Under the pieces are notes generated by a model that was not told where the DNA came from, did no database searches, and saw only the letters and a program-made list of their open reading frames with translations. This document shows positions 1 through 5,775 of a DNA stretch of 10,658 nucleotides, in pieces; within the stretch, counting starts at the first letter, position 1, and each line of letters begins with the position of its first letter. Origin of the DNA: Promethearchaeota archaeon (lineage in GTDB: Archaea > Asgardarchaeota > Lokiarchaeia > Sigyniarchaeales > SOKP01); the NCBI GenBank assembly GCA_004524385.1, contig SDNM01000024.1, positions 1 through 10,658 on the forward strand, written 5' to 3'. The position numbers and the translations under genes were made by a program.

Positions 1-56
1 ATAATATATCTTCACTATTTATTTTAATAAATTTTAAATGATATTTGTTTCAATTA

Positions 57-79
57 ATAATATAATTAATTTAAATTAA
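57..79 (+). promoter_or_regulatory. TATA-like box upstream of the flavin reductase gene
   Basis: The stretch 57-79 is purely A/T apart from its last base and contains TAATATAATT and TTTAAATTA. An archaeal TATA element here would place transcription start within a few bases of the ATG at 95, giving a leaderless or near-leaderless mRNA. This rests on composition and spacing alone, and the whole 1-94 stretch is AT-rich. Confidence 0.35.
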
Positions 80-94
80 CTAATCAGATAAATT

Positions 95-571
95 ATGTCA
101 GAAAATAGAAAAGAAATTGGACCATATGAGTATATGGAATATTTTAATAGAACTACTGCGTTAATGGTTACGATGGATAAGATTGGAAAACTCAACGTCA
201 TGGCGTTAGATTGGAAGAAACTTTTTGAATTTGAGAATAAACCTGTCATCAGAGCTCAAGTGGCTTATAGTCGATATACTTATACTCTACTTACTGAGGG
301 CGTAAATCAATTTACTATTAATATCCCATCTGGAAAAACGGCTCATGCCATAGATATAGCAGGATTCTCTTCTGGTCGAAATACTGATAAATTCAAAAAG
401 GCAGGATTGGATATAATTCCAGGAAAAAGTACAAAAGTGCCTACAATAAAAGATTGTATTTTAAATTATGAATGCCAAATTATTCATGAAGAGAAATCAA
501 ATATGAGCAGTCACCACTATTTTTACGGTGAAATATTATCAGCTTATGCATCAAATGAAATTTTGAAATAA
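95..571 (+). CDS. Flavin reductase-like, FMN-binding split-barrel protein
   Basis: A 158-residue protein of the flavin reductase-like domain family (PF01613 type), which binds FMN in a split beta-barrel and commonly reduces flavin with NAD(P)H or acts as a small flavoprotein oxidoreductase in the cytosol. Visible hallmarks are the early N-V-M-A-L-D-W strand (residues 34-40), the strand with VNQFTINIPS (70-79), the conserved SGRNTDKF segment (93-100) followed by KAGLDI, a Cys-containing strand ILNYECQI (122-129), and the closing HHYFYGEILSAYAS (140-153). The length is slightly short of the common 170-200 residues, but both ends look complete. ATG at 95 is the first in-frame start and sits just after an AT-rich promoter. 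It is transcribed alone and is followed by a nine-T run. The substrate and electron partner cannot be read from the sequence. Confidence 0.88.
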   Translation: MSENRKEIGPYEYMEYFNRTTALMVTMDKIGKLNVMALDWKKLFEFENKPVIRAQVAYSRYTYTLLTEGVNQFTINIPSGKTAHAIDIAGFSSGRNTDKFKKAGLDIIPGKSTKVPTIKDCILNYECQIIHEEKSNMSSHHYFYGEILSAYASNEILK

Positions 572-576
572 TTGCA

Positions 577-610
577 TTTTTTTTTGATTCTAATTTCATT
601 TTTATTTATA
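577..610 (+). terminator. T-rich terminator after the flavin reductase gene
   Basis: Nine consecutive T at 577-585, five bases past the stop codon, are followed by further T-rich sequence to about 610. Archaeal RNA polymerase terminates at such T-runs without needing a hairpin. Confidence 0.5.
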
Positions 611-625
611 ATATAGGATTTCTTC

Positions 626-739
626 TTAGTAATATTTCCTTATTAGTTGGTATATTATGACTATATTAGTAAGAATTATAATTAGTAAGACTAAGGCTCC
701 AAAAATACCCAACCATATATTTGAAGTTCTTTCTTTCAT
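626..739 (-). CDS. Possible 37-residue single-pass membrane microprotein
   Basis: A short minus-strand ORF runs from an ATG at 739 to a TAA at 626 and encodes 37 residues. It begins MKERTSNIW, continues with about 20 uninterrupted hydrophobic residues (W9 to Y30, rich in L, I, V and G), and ends in QLIRKYY. This is a clean membrane helix with charged, mostly basic ends, so a small membrane protein is plausible. AT-rich sequence resembling a TATA element (TATATAATTATA on the minus strand, around 780-791) lies 40-55 bases upstream. It lies in the 317-base gap between the flavin reductase and ZIP genes, and nothing else in the gap looks coding. I recognise no family. AT-rich DNA produces hydrophobic short ORFs by chance, so confidence is modest. 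Confidence 0.35.
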   Translation of the reverse strand: MKERTSNIWLGIFGALVLLIIILTNIVIIYQLIRKYY

Positions 740-888
740 AATTGATAGCTTTTAATTCATAGAGATCTATATCTATTTGTATAATTATATAGAATTAATA
801 AGTTTGTTGATGAAGGATTAATTATCATTTCGATTAAGATCTTTTGACTCTTGATATTTTATTATGCTAGAGTTATTATTTCAAAGTA

Positions 889-1614
889 TTAATGACTATG
901 TACTGCAAATGAAAAAATGAACAACATTGTAAGAATTCCGGCTATAATAAAAATTAATTGTCGTACACTGTGTTTTAATCCTAATCTTTGATGAAGTTCA
1001 GGTGTTAAATCTGATAAAGCGATATAAAGAAAGCTTGCTGCTGAAATTGCTAAAATATAAGGTGTTATAATTATTATTGATTCTAAAATAAAATAACTTA
1101 TAATTGCTGAAGGTATTGTTGTACTGCTGGATACTGCGTTATATATATAGGACTTTCTCTTTGAGAATCCCCCATTAAGAAGAATTCCTATATCACCTGT
1201 TTCTTGAGGAATCTCGTGTGCTAATATAGCAAAACCCACCGCAATGCCAATTGTAAAATCTGTCAAGAATGCTGCTGCTATTACAATACCATCGGTTAAA
1301 TTATGAAACGCATCTCCAACAAGAACAATAGGTCCCGCTGCTGCATGGACATCGCACGATTCGTCAGGACAATTACGCCAAATGATTATTTTCTCCAAGA
1401 AAAAGAAAAAAAGAATACTTCCTAATACAAATAACATTATTCCATGGGGTTCACCACCTGCACCTTCAATAGCTTCTGGTATAAGCCCATATAAAGCAGC
1501 AGTTAGAAGAGTTCCTGTAGCATACGCAATTAAGATAGGAATAAGGTAATTTTGAGCTTTATCCGCCAAAAAAACAAAAACTGCAGCGGCAGAGATTGCT
1601 CCAATGCTTCCCAA
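889..1614 (-). CDS. ZIP-family divalent metal transporter, N-terminus affected by a frameshift
   Basis: A membrane transporter of the ZIP (ZRT/IRT-like, GufA-type) family, which moves Zn2+, Fe2+ or related metals into the cytoplasm. The family metal site is clear: GDAFHNLTDGIVIAAAF in transmembrane helix 4 (H104, N105, D108) and HEIPQETGDIGILL in helix 5 (H133, E134, E138). Further hydrophobic helices lie at about 22-44, 57-78, 160-180, 182-202 and 217-237. The recorded 241-residue frame starts at a TTG, inside what should be helix 1. In-frame sequence upstream (to a stop at 1647-1645) still encodes hydrophobic ILVWVIFFSIL, with no usual start codon. An ATG at 1663 reads MVEVVI in another frame, and removing one base from TTT at 1644-1646 would join the two into a normal ZIP N-terminus. 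So this is either a frameshifted gene, a sequencing error, or true TTG initiation. It is divergent from the ECF gene. Confidence 0.88.
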   Translation of the reverse strand: MGSIGAISAAAVFVFLADKAQNYLIPILIAYATGTLLTAALYGLIPEAIEGAGGEPHGIMLFVLGSILFFFFLEKIIIWRNCPDESCDVHAAAGPIVLVGDAFHNLTDGIVIAAAFLTDFTIGIAVGFAILAHEIPQETGDIGILLNGGFSKRKSYIYNAVSSSTTIPSAIISYFILESIIIITPYILAISAASFLYIALSDLTPELHQRLGLKHSVRQLIFIIAGILTMLFIFSFAVHSH

Positions 1615-1746
1615 AATACTAAAAAATATTACCCATACAAGAATTTATTACCACTTCCACCATAGGTTATTTATTATAATATTGAATAGAATTCACTCAA
1701 ATATATAGGTTAATAATGCAAATAAAGATTAATAAGTAATAAAGAT

Positions 1747-1796
1747 TTTAAATTAATCGATAATCCGGAAATTTATTAAACTTAATGGAGGATTAT
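1747..1796 (+). promoter_or_regulatory. Leader/promoter of the ECF S gene with a 7-bp inverted repeat
   Basis: A TATA-like TTTTAAATTAAT lies at 1747-1758. It is followed by ATAATCC (1760-1766) and its exact reverse complement GGATTAT (1790-1796). Between the arms a smaller ATTAA/TTAAT inversion could form the top of the same hairpin. The distal arm ends 28 bases before the ATG at 1825. The element could be an operator or a short leader RNA structure controlling vitamin uptake. I see none of the conserved boxes of the TPP, FMN or cobalamin riboswitches. Confidence 0.35.
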
Positions 1797-1824
1797 AATT
1801 TTTCATCTTAAAAAGGTCTAAAAA

Positions 1825-2457
1825 ATGAATAATGAAAGCGAAACAGAGGAAAAAGAAAAAAGATACATTTCCTTAAAAGAAAAAACTTTTATGGGATATT
1901 TTTTGCCAACGAATTCTGTATCTCTTGCCATGATTGGTATTTTCGGTGCCTTAATTTGTGTTTTAACAATGGTTATTGCGATTCCCATTCCGGCTACAAA
2001 AGGATTTATTAACATCGGAGATTTAGGAGTAATGATCGCAGGGTTATTATTGGGACCTGTTATTGGTGGAATCGCAGGAGGAGTTGGTTCTGCTTTAGCT
2101 GATTTATTTTTAGGTTATGTGATCTATGCTCCAGCAACTCTAATTATTAAAGGTTTGGAAGGATTTATTATCGGAGTTATTGCAAATCCTAGAAAAAATT
2201 ATCAAAAATTCAATTTTAGAGATATAATAGCAGTAATTGTGGGAGGACTTATTATGGTATTTGGCTATTTTATATATGAACTTATATTATTTGGATTCCC
2301 TGCTGCGCTATTTGAATTCTTCTTAAATTCGTTAATACAATTTGTTTTAAGCGCCATTATAGCTTTAATTTTTACTCGAGCATTTCGAAAAAAAATTATT
2401 GATAGCTTACCTGAAGTTTTTGAGAAGGTATTTATAATAGAGATTCCGGAAAAGTAA
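1825..2457 (+). CDS. ECF transporter S component, riboflavin-type family
   Basis: A 210-residue integral membrane protein, the substrate-binding S subunit of an energy-coupling-factor importer (PF07155-like). S components bind a vitamin or related small molecule from outside and toggle in the membrane when docked on the shared EcfT/EcfA/EcfA' module. The signature block is INIGDLGVMIAGLLLGP (62-78), then IGGIAGGVGSALADL (80-94) and YAPATLIIKGLEGFIIG (101-117). Six hydrophobic segments lie at about 32-54, 65-82, 83-97, 101-119, 133-156 and 162-185, after a charged cytosolic N-terminus. Start choice: ATG at 1825 is the first start and follows the promoter region. No EcfA or EcfT gene lies in the window, so it must use a module encoded elsewhere. 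The substrate cannot be assigned from sequence; the riboflavin label belongs to the family, not to this protein. It converges with the DUF2804 gene, only seven bases apart. Confidence 0.85.
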   Translation: MNNESETEEKEKRYISLKEKTFMGYFLPTNSVSLAMIGIFGALICVLTMVIAIPIPATKGFINIGDLGVMIAGLLLGPVIGGIAGGVGSALADLFLGYVIYAPATLIIKGLEGFIIGVIANPRKNYQKFNFRDIIAVIVGGLIMVFGYFIYELILFGFPAALFEFFLNSLIQFVLSAIIALIFTRAFRKKIIDSLPEVFEKVFIIEIPEK

Positions 2458-2464
2458 TAATTTT

Positions 2465-3484
2465 TTACCATTTCCAGTAAATATCCTCAGCGTGCCCTAA
2501 CATTTCATCGATGTGAATCTTCTCACCATTATCTAAAACGATATCTCCGGAATATAGCCCATGAAGTATTGAAGTATCTAACTTAATGATTCCAAGATTT
2601 AACTTTGCTTCTTGTGGAATAAGTGGCTTCAAAACCATGTTGAATCTATCATCATTGCTTGTAAATTGCCAAGGTTTTTTTGGATCTCGATTCTCGTGAT
2701 GGAACGTAACCTCATCAATTTTGTGTGCTTTTCCATCGTAAAATATGATGTTTTCCGTATGAGTACTAAGGTCTCCGAACCCATAGCCAATGTTAAAAGC
2801 CACTGGGACACCATCAACCTTACCACAGCCAGAACCCCATAACCAATGAGTTCGGTATGGCCATACACCACGCCCCCAATCCAAAAGCCCAAACGAAGTC
2901 TCTGGGTCGAAAGTATAAGATTTATTTCCCAATTGCATTGTACCTTCTGCTGGCATATAGTTAACCTTATGATTATAATAAAACCTTTTAGGATCGTCAT
3001 ATCCTGTTACAACGACAGTGTTATCAGACTTAGGATCATCATAAAGTATTATTTCACCTTTTAATCCTCGATTATCAAATTTTGGATGATCTATCGTAAT
3101 TATTCTTTTACCTTTACGAGTAGAAATAGTAGCATTTAGTTTTTTACTAGGAAAAATAATATCACTATCTTCTAACGAGCTTCTAGGTAAATCTATATGT
3201 TTGAAAGGTTGAATAGTTTCTTTGCCAAATCTAACCTGATTTTTAAAATCGAGCCACGTAAATCCCATCAACCTTAGGTAACCGATATCAGCAGCAGTTA
3301 CTTGTAATCCAAACTCTTTATTTAAAATCGAATAATGGTCCCATTCTTTAATTCGATACTTTTTTGCTCCAATATCTTCTTTGTTGTAGGTTAAAAGCGG
3401 TTTTCTACCCCACCCCCTTTGCATAAGGGAACCATCTTTTTGAAATAAATTTGATGGTTCAATGATTTCGTTTTGTTTGCCCAT
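2465..3484 (-). CDS. DUF2804 family protein
   Basis: A 339-residue protein matching the DUF2804 family across its length. Its hallmarks are the opening segment with GSLMQRGWGRKPLLTYN (18-34), EWDHYSIL (47-54), the strand LQVTAADIGYLRLMGF (60-75), the central RGVWPYRTHWLWGSGCG (205-221), NIGYGFGDLS (231-240), the segment from TENIIFYDGKAHKIDEV (243-259), and a C-terminal block with YSGDIVLDNGEKIHI followed by GHAEDIYWKW. No signal peptide or membrane helix is seen. The family has no established biochemical role; the many aromatic beta-strands would suit a lipocalin- or hydratase-like barrel, which is inference. It is probably the last gene of the minus-strand operon with the two DUF4139 genes: it begins 28 bases after the stop of the gene ending at 3513. 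ATG at 3484 is the natural start; upstream spacing offers only a weak GAGAT ribosome site. Confidence 0.85.
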   Translation of the reverse strand: MGKQNEIIEPSNLFQKDGSLMQRGWGRKPLLTYNKEDIGAKKYRIKEWDHYSILNKEFGLQVTAADIGYLRLMGFTWLDFKNQVRFGKETIQPFKHIDLPRSSLEDSDIIFPSKKLNATISTRKGKRIITIDHPKFDNRGLKGEIILYDDPKSDNTVVVTGYDDPKRFYYNHKVNYMPAEGTMQLGNKSYTFDPETSFGLLDWGRGVWPYRTHWLWGSGCGKVDGVPVAFNIGYGFGDLSTHTENIIFYDGKAHKIDEVTFHHENRDPKKPWQFTSNDDRFNMVLKPLIPQEAKLNLGIIKLDTSILHGLYSGDIVLDNGEKIHIDEMLGHAEDIYWKW

Positions 3485-3512
3485 TGTATCAAATCTCTAT
3501 TTGTTTTCTCAA

Positions 3513-4199
3513 TTATTGTCCTTCTTTTTTTATAAAGTCAGGTTTGACTTTTTCGATTCTTATAAATTCAGGTTTAATTTTTGTCACTCGCTTTACGATT
3601 TTAGCTTGAAGTTCCAAGGTTATTCTTGATTTTTCTTCAGAGGGAATTTTAATCTCAAATTTATAATCTGGCTCTTCTATTGTAGAGGGTTCTGGAGTTG
3701 ACTTAACAAAGGTGACGTCTTTCGTTTGTTTGAAGTCAAGGACTAAGTCAATTTCATTATCCAATTTGTTTTCAATAGTAATTCTTCGAGAAATCTTATC
3801 AAACCGAGTTCTTACCTCAATATGTTGTTTTGGGTCACTTGCATCTTCATAAGTTACCTTTTCTTCGCCCTCTATTACTTGTACAATATCATCATCAATT
3901 TTAATATCATCATCTATAAGTTCTTCAGAAATAATCTTATTCCCAATAATCCCAGCTGTAGAGAGAAATAAAAATGGAAGTCCACCTTTATAAAGTGTCA
4001 TAGGGGAATTTACAGGGATTTCTTTAGGATCTCCTTGCTTAACAAGGACATATTTTACAGAAACCTCCCAATTGTGTTTATTATATGAAACACTAGTTGC
4101 ATCGTACTGTACATTTATATTTCGTTCAATATCGAGATTTGCTTTTGATTTAAACCAATTTAATTTAATTTTATTCCGAGTAGGTATATTTGCTTTCAT
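3513..4199 (-). CDS. C-terminal half of a DUF4139 protein, encoded separately
   Basis: A 228-residue soluble beta-rich protein that I read as the second half of a DUF4139 (mucoidy-inhibitor-A-like) domain. Typical landmarks are the strand WEVSVKYVLVKQ (44-55), SPMTLYKGGLPFLFLSTAGI (65-84, corresponding to the family's LLPG-like turn), an acidic stretch IDDDIKIDDDIVQVIEGEEKV (95-115), and RRITIENKLDNEIDLVLDF (138-156), the N-x-L-D-x-x-I-type strand near the family's end. The tail carries two copies of a K-[IV]-K-P-[ED]-F-I-[RK] unit (207-214 and 218-225), a small tandem repeat. Its ATG lies five bases after a strong ribosome site that overlaps the previous gene's stop, so the two are translationally coupled. 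There is no signal peptide, unlike many bacterial relatives. Function of the family is unsettled; complex formation with the upstream half is inferred. Confidence 0.72.
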   Translation of the reverse strand: MKANIPTRNKIKLNWFKSKANLDIERNINVQYDATSVSYNKHNWEVSVKYVLVKQGDPKEIPVNSPMTLYKGGLPFLFLSTAGIIGNKIISEELIDDDIKIDDDIVQVIEGEEKVTYEDASDPKQHIEVRTRFDKISRRITIENKLDNEIDLVLDFKQTKDVTFVKSTPEPSTIEEPDYKFEIKIPSEEKSRITLELQAKIVKRVTKIKPEFIRIEKVKPDFIKKEGQ

Positions 4200-4204
4200 T
4201 CTTT

Positions 4205-4212
4205 ATCACCTC
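4205..4212 (-). promoter_or_regulatory. Strong Shine-Dalgarno overlapping the upstream stop codon
   Basis: The minus strand reads GAGGTGAT, a full match to the archaeal anti-Shine-Dalgarno (3' end of 16S rRNA, AUCACCUC). It is followed by AAAGA and the ATG at 4199. The first G and A of the site lie within the TGA stop (4213-4211) of the upstream DUF4140/4139-N gene. This fixes the start of the downstream gene and couples its translation to that of its partner. Most other starts in the window lack such a site. Confidence 0.8.
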
Positions 4213-4930
4213 ATAACATTATATTTCTCATTCTTTGTGTACGCTTTTGTTTGCTTAACTCTGCAAAAGCTTGTTGTTCCACGGGTATGTTAGCAGCAGG
4301 AACAAAATCTGCGCCAGTTGTTTCAAAAGTATCCCTAGGAAGCTCAAAGATCGCAAATCCTAATTCTACATCTTCATAAGAAAATCCGGTTTGATTATCT
4401 ACAACAAGATAAGCTTCTATTTCAGCAGATTTCCCATCATCATTAATATTGACTTGAAGGGTGGTTTCCCATTTAATTCGAAGATCTGCGATAAAATATA
4501 GAATTTTTACAATAACCTCGCCGTTTATCTTTGAATTTATAATAAAATTAAAGGTGCCCTTCATATCTGCATATGTCCTATATGAACTTGCTTCACAAAT
4601 TTCAGATACTTTTTCTCGTAATTCACGTGTAAAATCAATACTATAAGTTATAATATTAGTCGCTGCTGATTTTTCACGGTCAATTATTTGTTGGGATGTA
4701 TTTACATCTGGTAAAGAAACAATTGTTTGCTGTAATGTGATTAGGTCTTTATCACCGGGAGAAACATATTCTAATTTAATGTCGGCGCTGTTTGGGTCGA
4801 ACGAGGCAGGAATTGCGGCAATTTCAAATTCATTCGTCCCTTGGTTCAACGATAGTTTAATTTCTCGCTCCACAATACCACCGCCACCATTAAAAATCGA
4901 TAATTTCGTAACTTTCGGATCAATTAACAT
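4211..4930 (-). CDS. DUF4140-like N-terminus plus first half of DUF4139
   Basis: A 239-residue protein (242 if the upstream TTG at 4939 is used). The N-terminal 70 residues resemble DUF4140: KVTKLSIFNGGG, then IVEREIKLSLNQGTNEFEI and IPASFDPNSADIKLEYVSPG, a beta-strand pattern with the family's 'IPAS.DPNS' turn. A short helical linker (about 80-120) stands where related bacterial proteins have a long coiled coil. It is followed by DUF4139-like strands: VIVKILYFIADLRIKWETTLQV and IEAYLVVDNQTGFSYEDVELGFAI, matching the family's 'N.TG..WE.V.L' motif. The protein ends in a basic, Gln-rich tail, and the rest of DUF4139 is supplied by the next gene. I chose the ATG at 4930 over TTG because it is a standard start and keeps the whole domain. 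It is the first gene of the apparent operon with the 3513-4199 and 2465-3484 genes. No signal peptide is seen, so a cytosolic role is likely. Confidence 0.72.
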   Translation of the reverse strand: MLIDPKVTKLSIFNGGGGIVEREIKLSLNQGTNEFEIAAIPASFDPNSADIKLEYVSPGDKDLITLQQTIVSLPDVNTSQQIIDREKSAATNIITYSIDFTRELREKVSEICEASSYRTYADMKGTFNFIINSKINGEVIVKILYFIADLRIKWETTLQVNINDDGKSAEIEAYLVVDNQTGFSYEDVELGFAIFELPRDTFETTGADFVPAANIPVEQQAFAELSKQKRTQRMRNIML

Positions 4931-4973
4931 TATTTTCAACTCAAGTTTTAATTATAAGAATTAAGGATTACGA

Positions 4974-4986
4974 TCATATAAATATT
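4974..4986 (-). promoter_or_regulatory. TATA-like box for the DUF4139/DUF2804 operon
   Basis: The minus strand reads AATATTTATATGA in the 73-base gap between the Dph6-like gene's stop and the ATG at 4930. A start about 25 bases downstream would fall near 4950-4955, giving a leader of roughly 20 bases. This suggests the three-gene cluster has its own promoter rather than depending on the gene upstream. Confidence 0.4.
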
Positions 4987-5003
4987 TTAATAATGAAACT
5001 ACT

Positions 5004-5669
5004 CTATTGTGGAACTAAATCTATATAATAAAAACGTTCTTCTCTGAATACAATTTCTCCTTTCTTAAATTTTATTGGATAAGAAAAAATGGGTCCATCA
5101 AAAACAAATGTATGAAATTCTCCGTTCTCTCCACAAGGATCCACATTTGAAGGTAGTGTTGATAAAAAATTATCATCATATATTTGTCCAATATAAGAAT
5201 CATTAAGATAAGTTGAATCTACACAAGTTATAATGGCTTTAAATCCTAAATTTATAATTTCTCTTGCCAATTCTATTGAATTTTTACCCCAAAGTGGAAA
5301 TAAAGCTTTCATTCCAATTTTAGAGAGATTGGATTTTCGATATTCACGTAGATCTTCTAAAAATATATCTCCAAACACAATACTTAAAACTTTGTGAGAT
5401 TTAAGAGTAATCATTTCTTTTTTCATAATTTCCTCATATTCATCATTACTAACATCCTTAGGGAGAGAAATCAAATTAATAGGTATTCCAATAGATTGGA
5501 TTTGCTTTTCTAATAATTCAATCCTTATACCATGCATACTTGTTCTATTATATTCGGCAGAGACTGTTGTTAGTAATGAATTAACTTCATATTTTTTTTC
5601 CAACAGTGAATAATAAAGCGCTAATGCGCTATCTTTACCTCCACTCCAAGATACAGCTATTAACTCCAT
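5004..5669 (-). CDS. Dph6-type ATP pyrophosphatase (diphthine--ammonia ligase family)
   Basis: A 221-residue N-type ATP pyrophosphatase of the ATP_bind_4 / Dph6 family (PF01902). In archaea and eukaryotes Dph6 converts diphthine on elongation factor 2 to diphthamide, using ATP and ammonium. Visible motifs are the PP-loop SGGKDS (9-14), NRTSMHGIR (41-49), FGDIFLEDLREYR (99-111), ALFPLWG (122-128), the strand AIITCVDSTYL (145-155), and VDPCGENGEFHTFVFDGP (176-193), which carries the conserved Cys and Glu residues. The protein is complete and of normal size for single-domain members. The TTVSAEYNRTSMHG form resembles versions common in bacteria, whose substrate is uncertain, so diphthamide synthesis is probable rather than proven here. 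ATG at 5669 is the obvious start, directly before the PP-loop strand. It stands alone with its own upstream AT-rich region. Confidence 0.88.
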   Translation of the reverse strand: MELIAVSWSGGKDSALALYYSLLEKKYEVNSLLTTVSAEYNRTSMHGIRIELLEKQIQSIGIPINLISLPKDVSNDEYEEIMKKEMITLKSHKVLSIVFGDIFLEDLREYRKSNLSKIGMKALFPLWGKNSIELAREIINLGFKAIITCVDSTYLNDSYIGQIYDDNFLSTLPSNVDPCGENGEFHTFVFDGPIFSYPIKFKKGEIVFREERFYYIDLVPQ

Positions 5670-5735
5670 TATATCAGAAAATTATTTTTTAGAAAAAAGA
5701 AACCTAAGTTATAAGCTAGATTTAGAAAATGCTTT

Positions 5736-5750
5736 TCAATAATATATAAA
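5736..5750 (-). promoter_or_regulatory. Possible TATA box for the Dph6-like gene
   Basis: The minus strand carries TTTATATATTATTGA, about 70 bases upstream of the ATG at 5669. A second weaker candidate, CTTATAACTTAGG, lies at about 5704-5716 and would give a shorter leader. Which one is used cannot be decided from sequence. Confidence 0.3.
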
Positions 5751-5763
5751 AAATAAAAAAAAA
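5748..5763 (-). terminator. T-run terminator after the zinc-repeat gene
   Basis: On the minus strand the sequence just past the stop at 5776 contains nine T, one A and six T in a row (5763 down to 5748). This is a strong archaeal-type terminator separating this gene from the Dph6-like gene. Confidence 0.5.
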
Positions 5764-5775
5764 TTTAACTAAAAA

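Noticed and set aside
1818..2015. Minus-strand ORF over the start of the ECF S gene
   Set aside because: It is an antisense shadow of a strongly supported membrane protein gene, and its hydrophobicity simply mirrors the AT-rich codons.
2612..3064. Overlapping ORFs on both strands inside 2465-3484
   Set aside because: They are other-frame readings of the DUF2804 gene. Their translations lack domain signals, whereas the DUF2804 frame matches its family end to end.
4072..4964. Plus-strand ORFs antisense to the DUF4139 genes
   Set aside because: They have no family resemblance, start inside the opposing genes, and lack promoters or ribosome sites.
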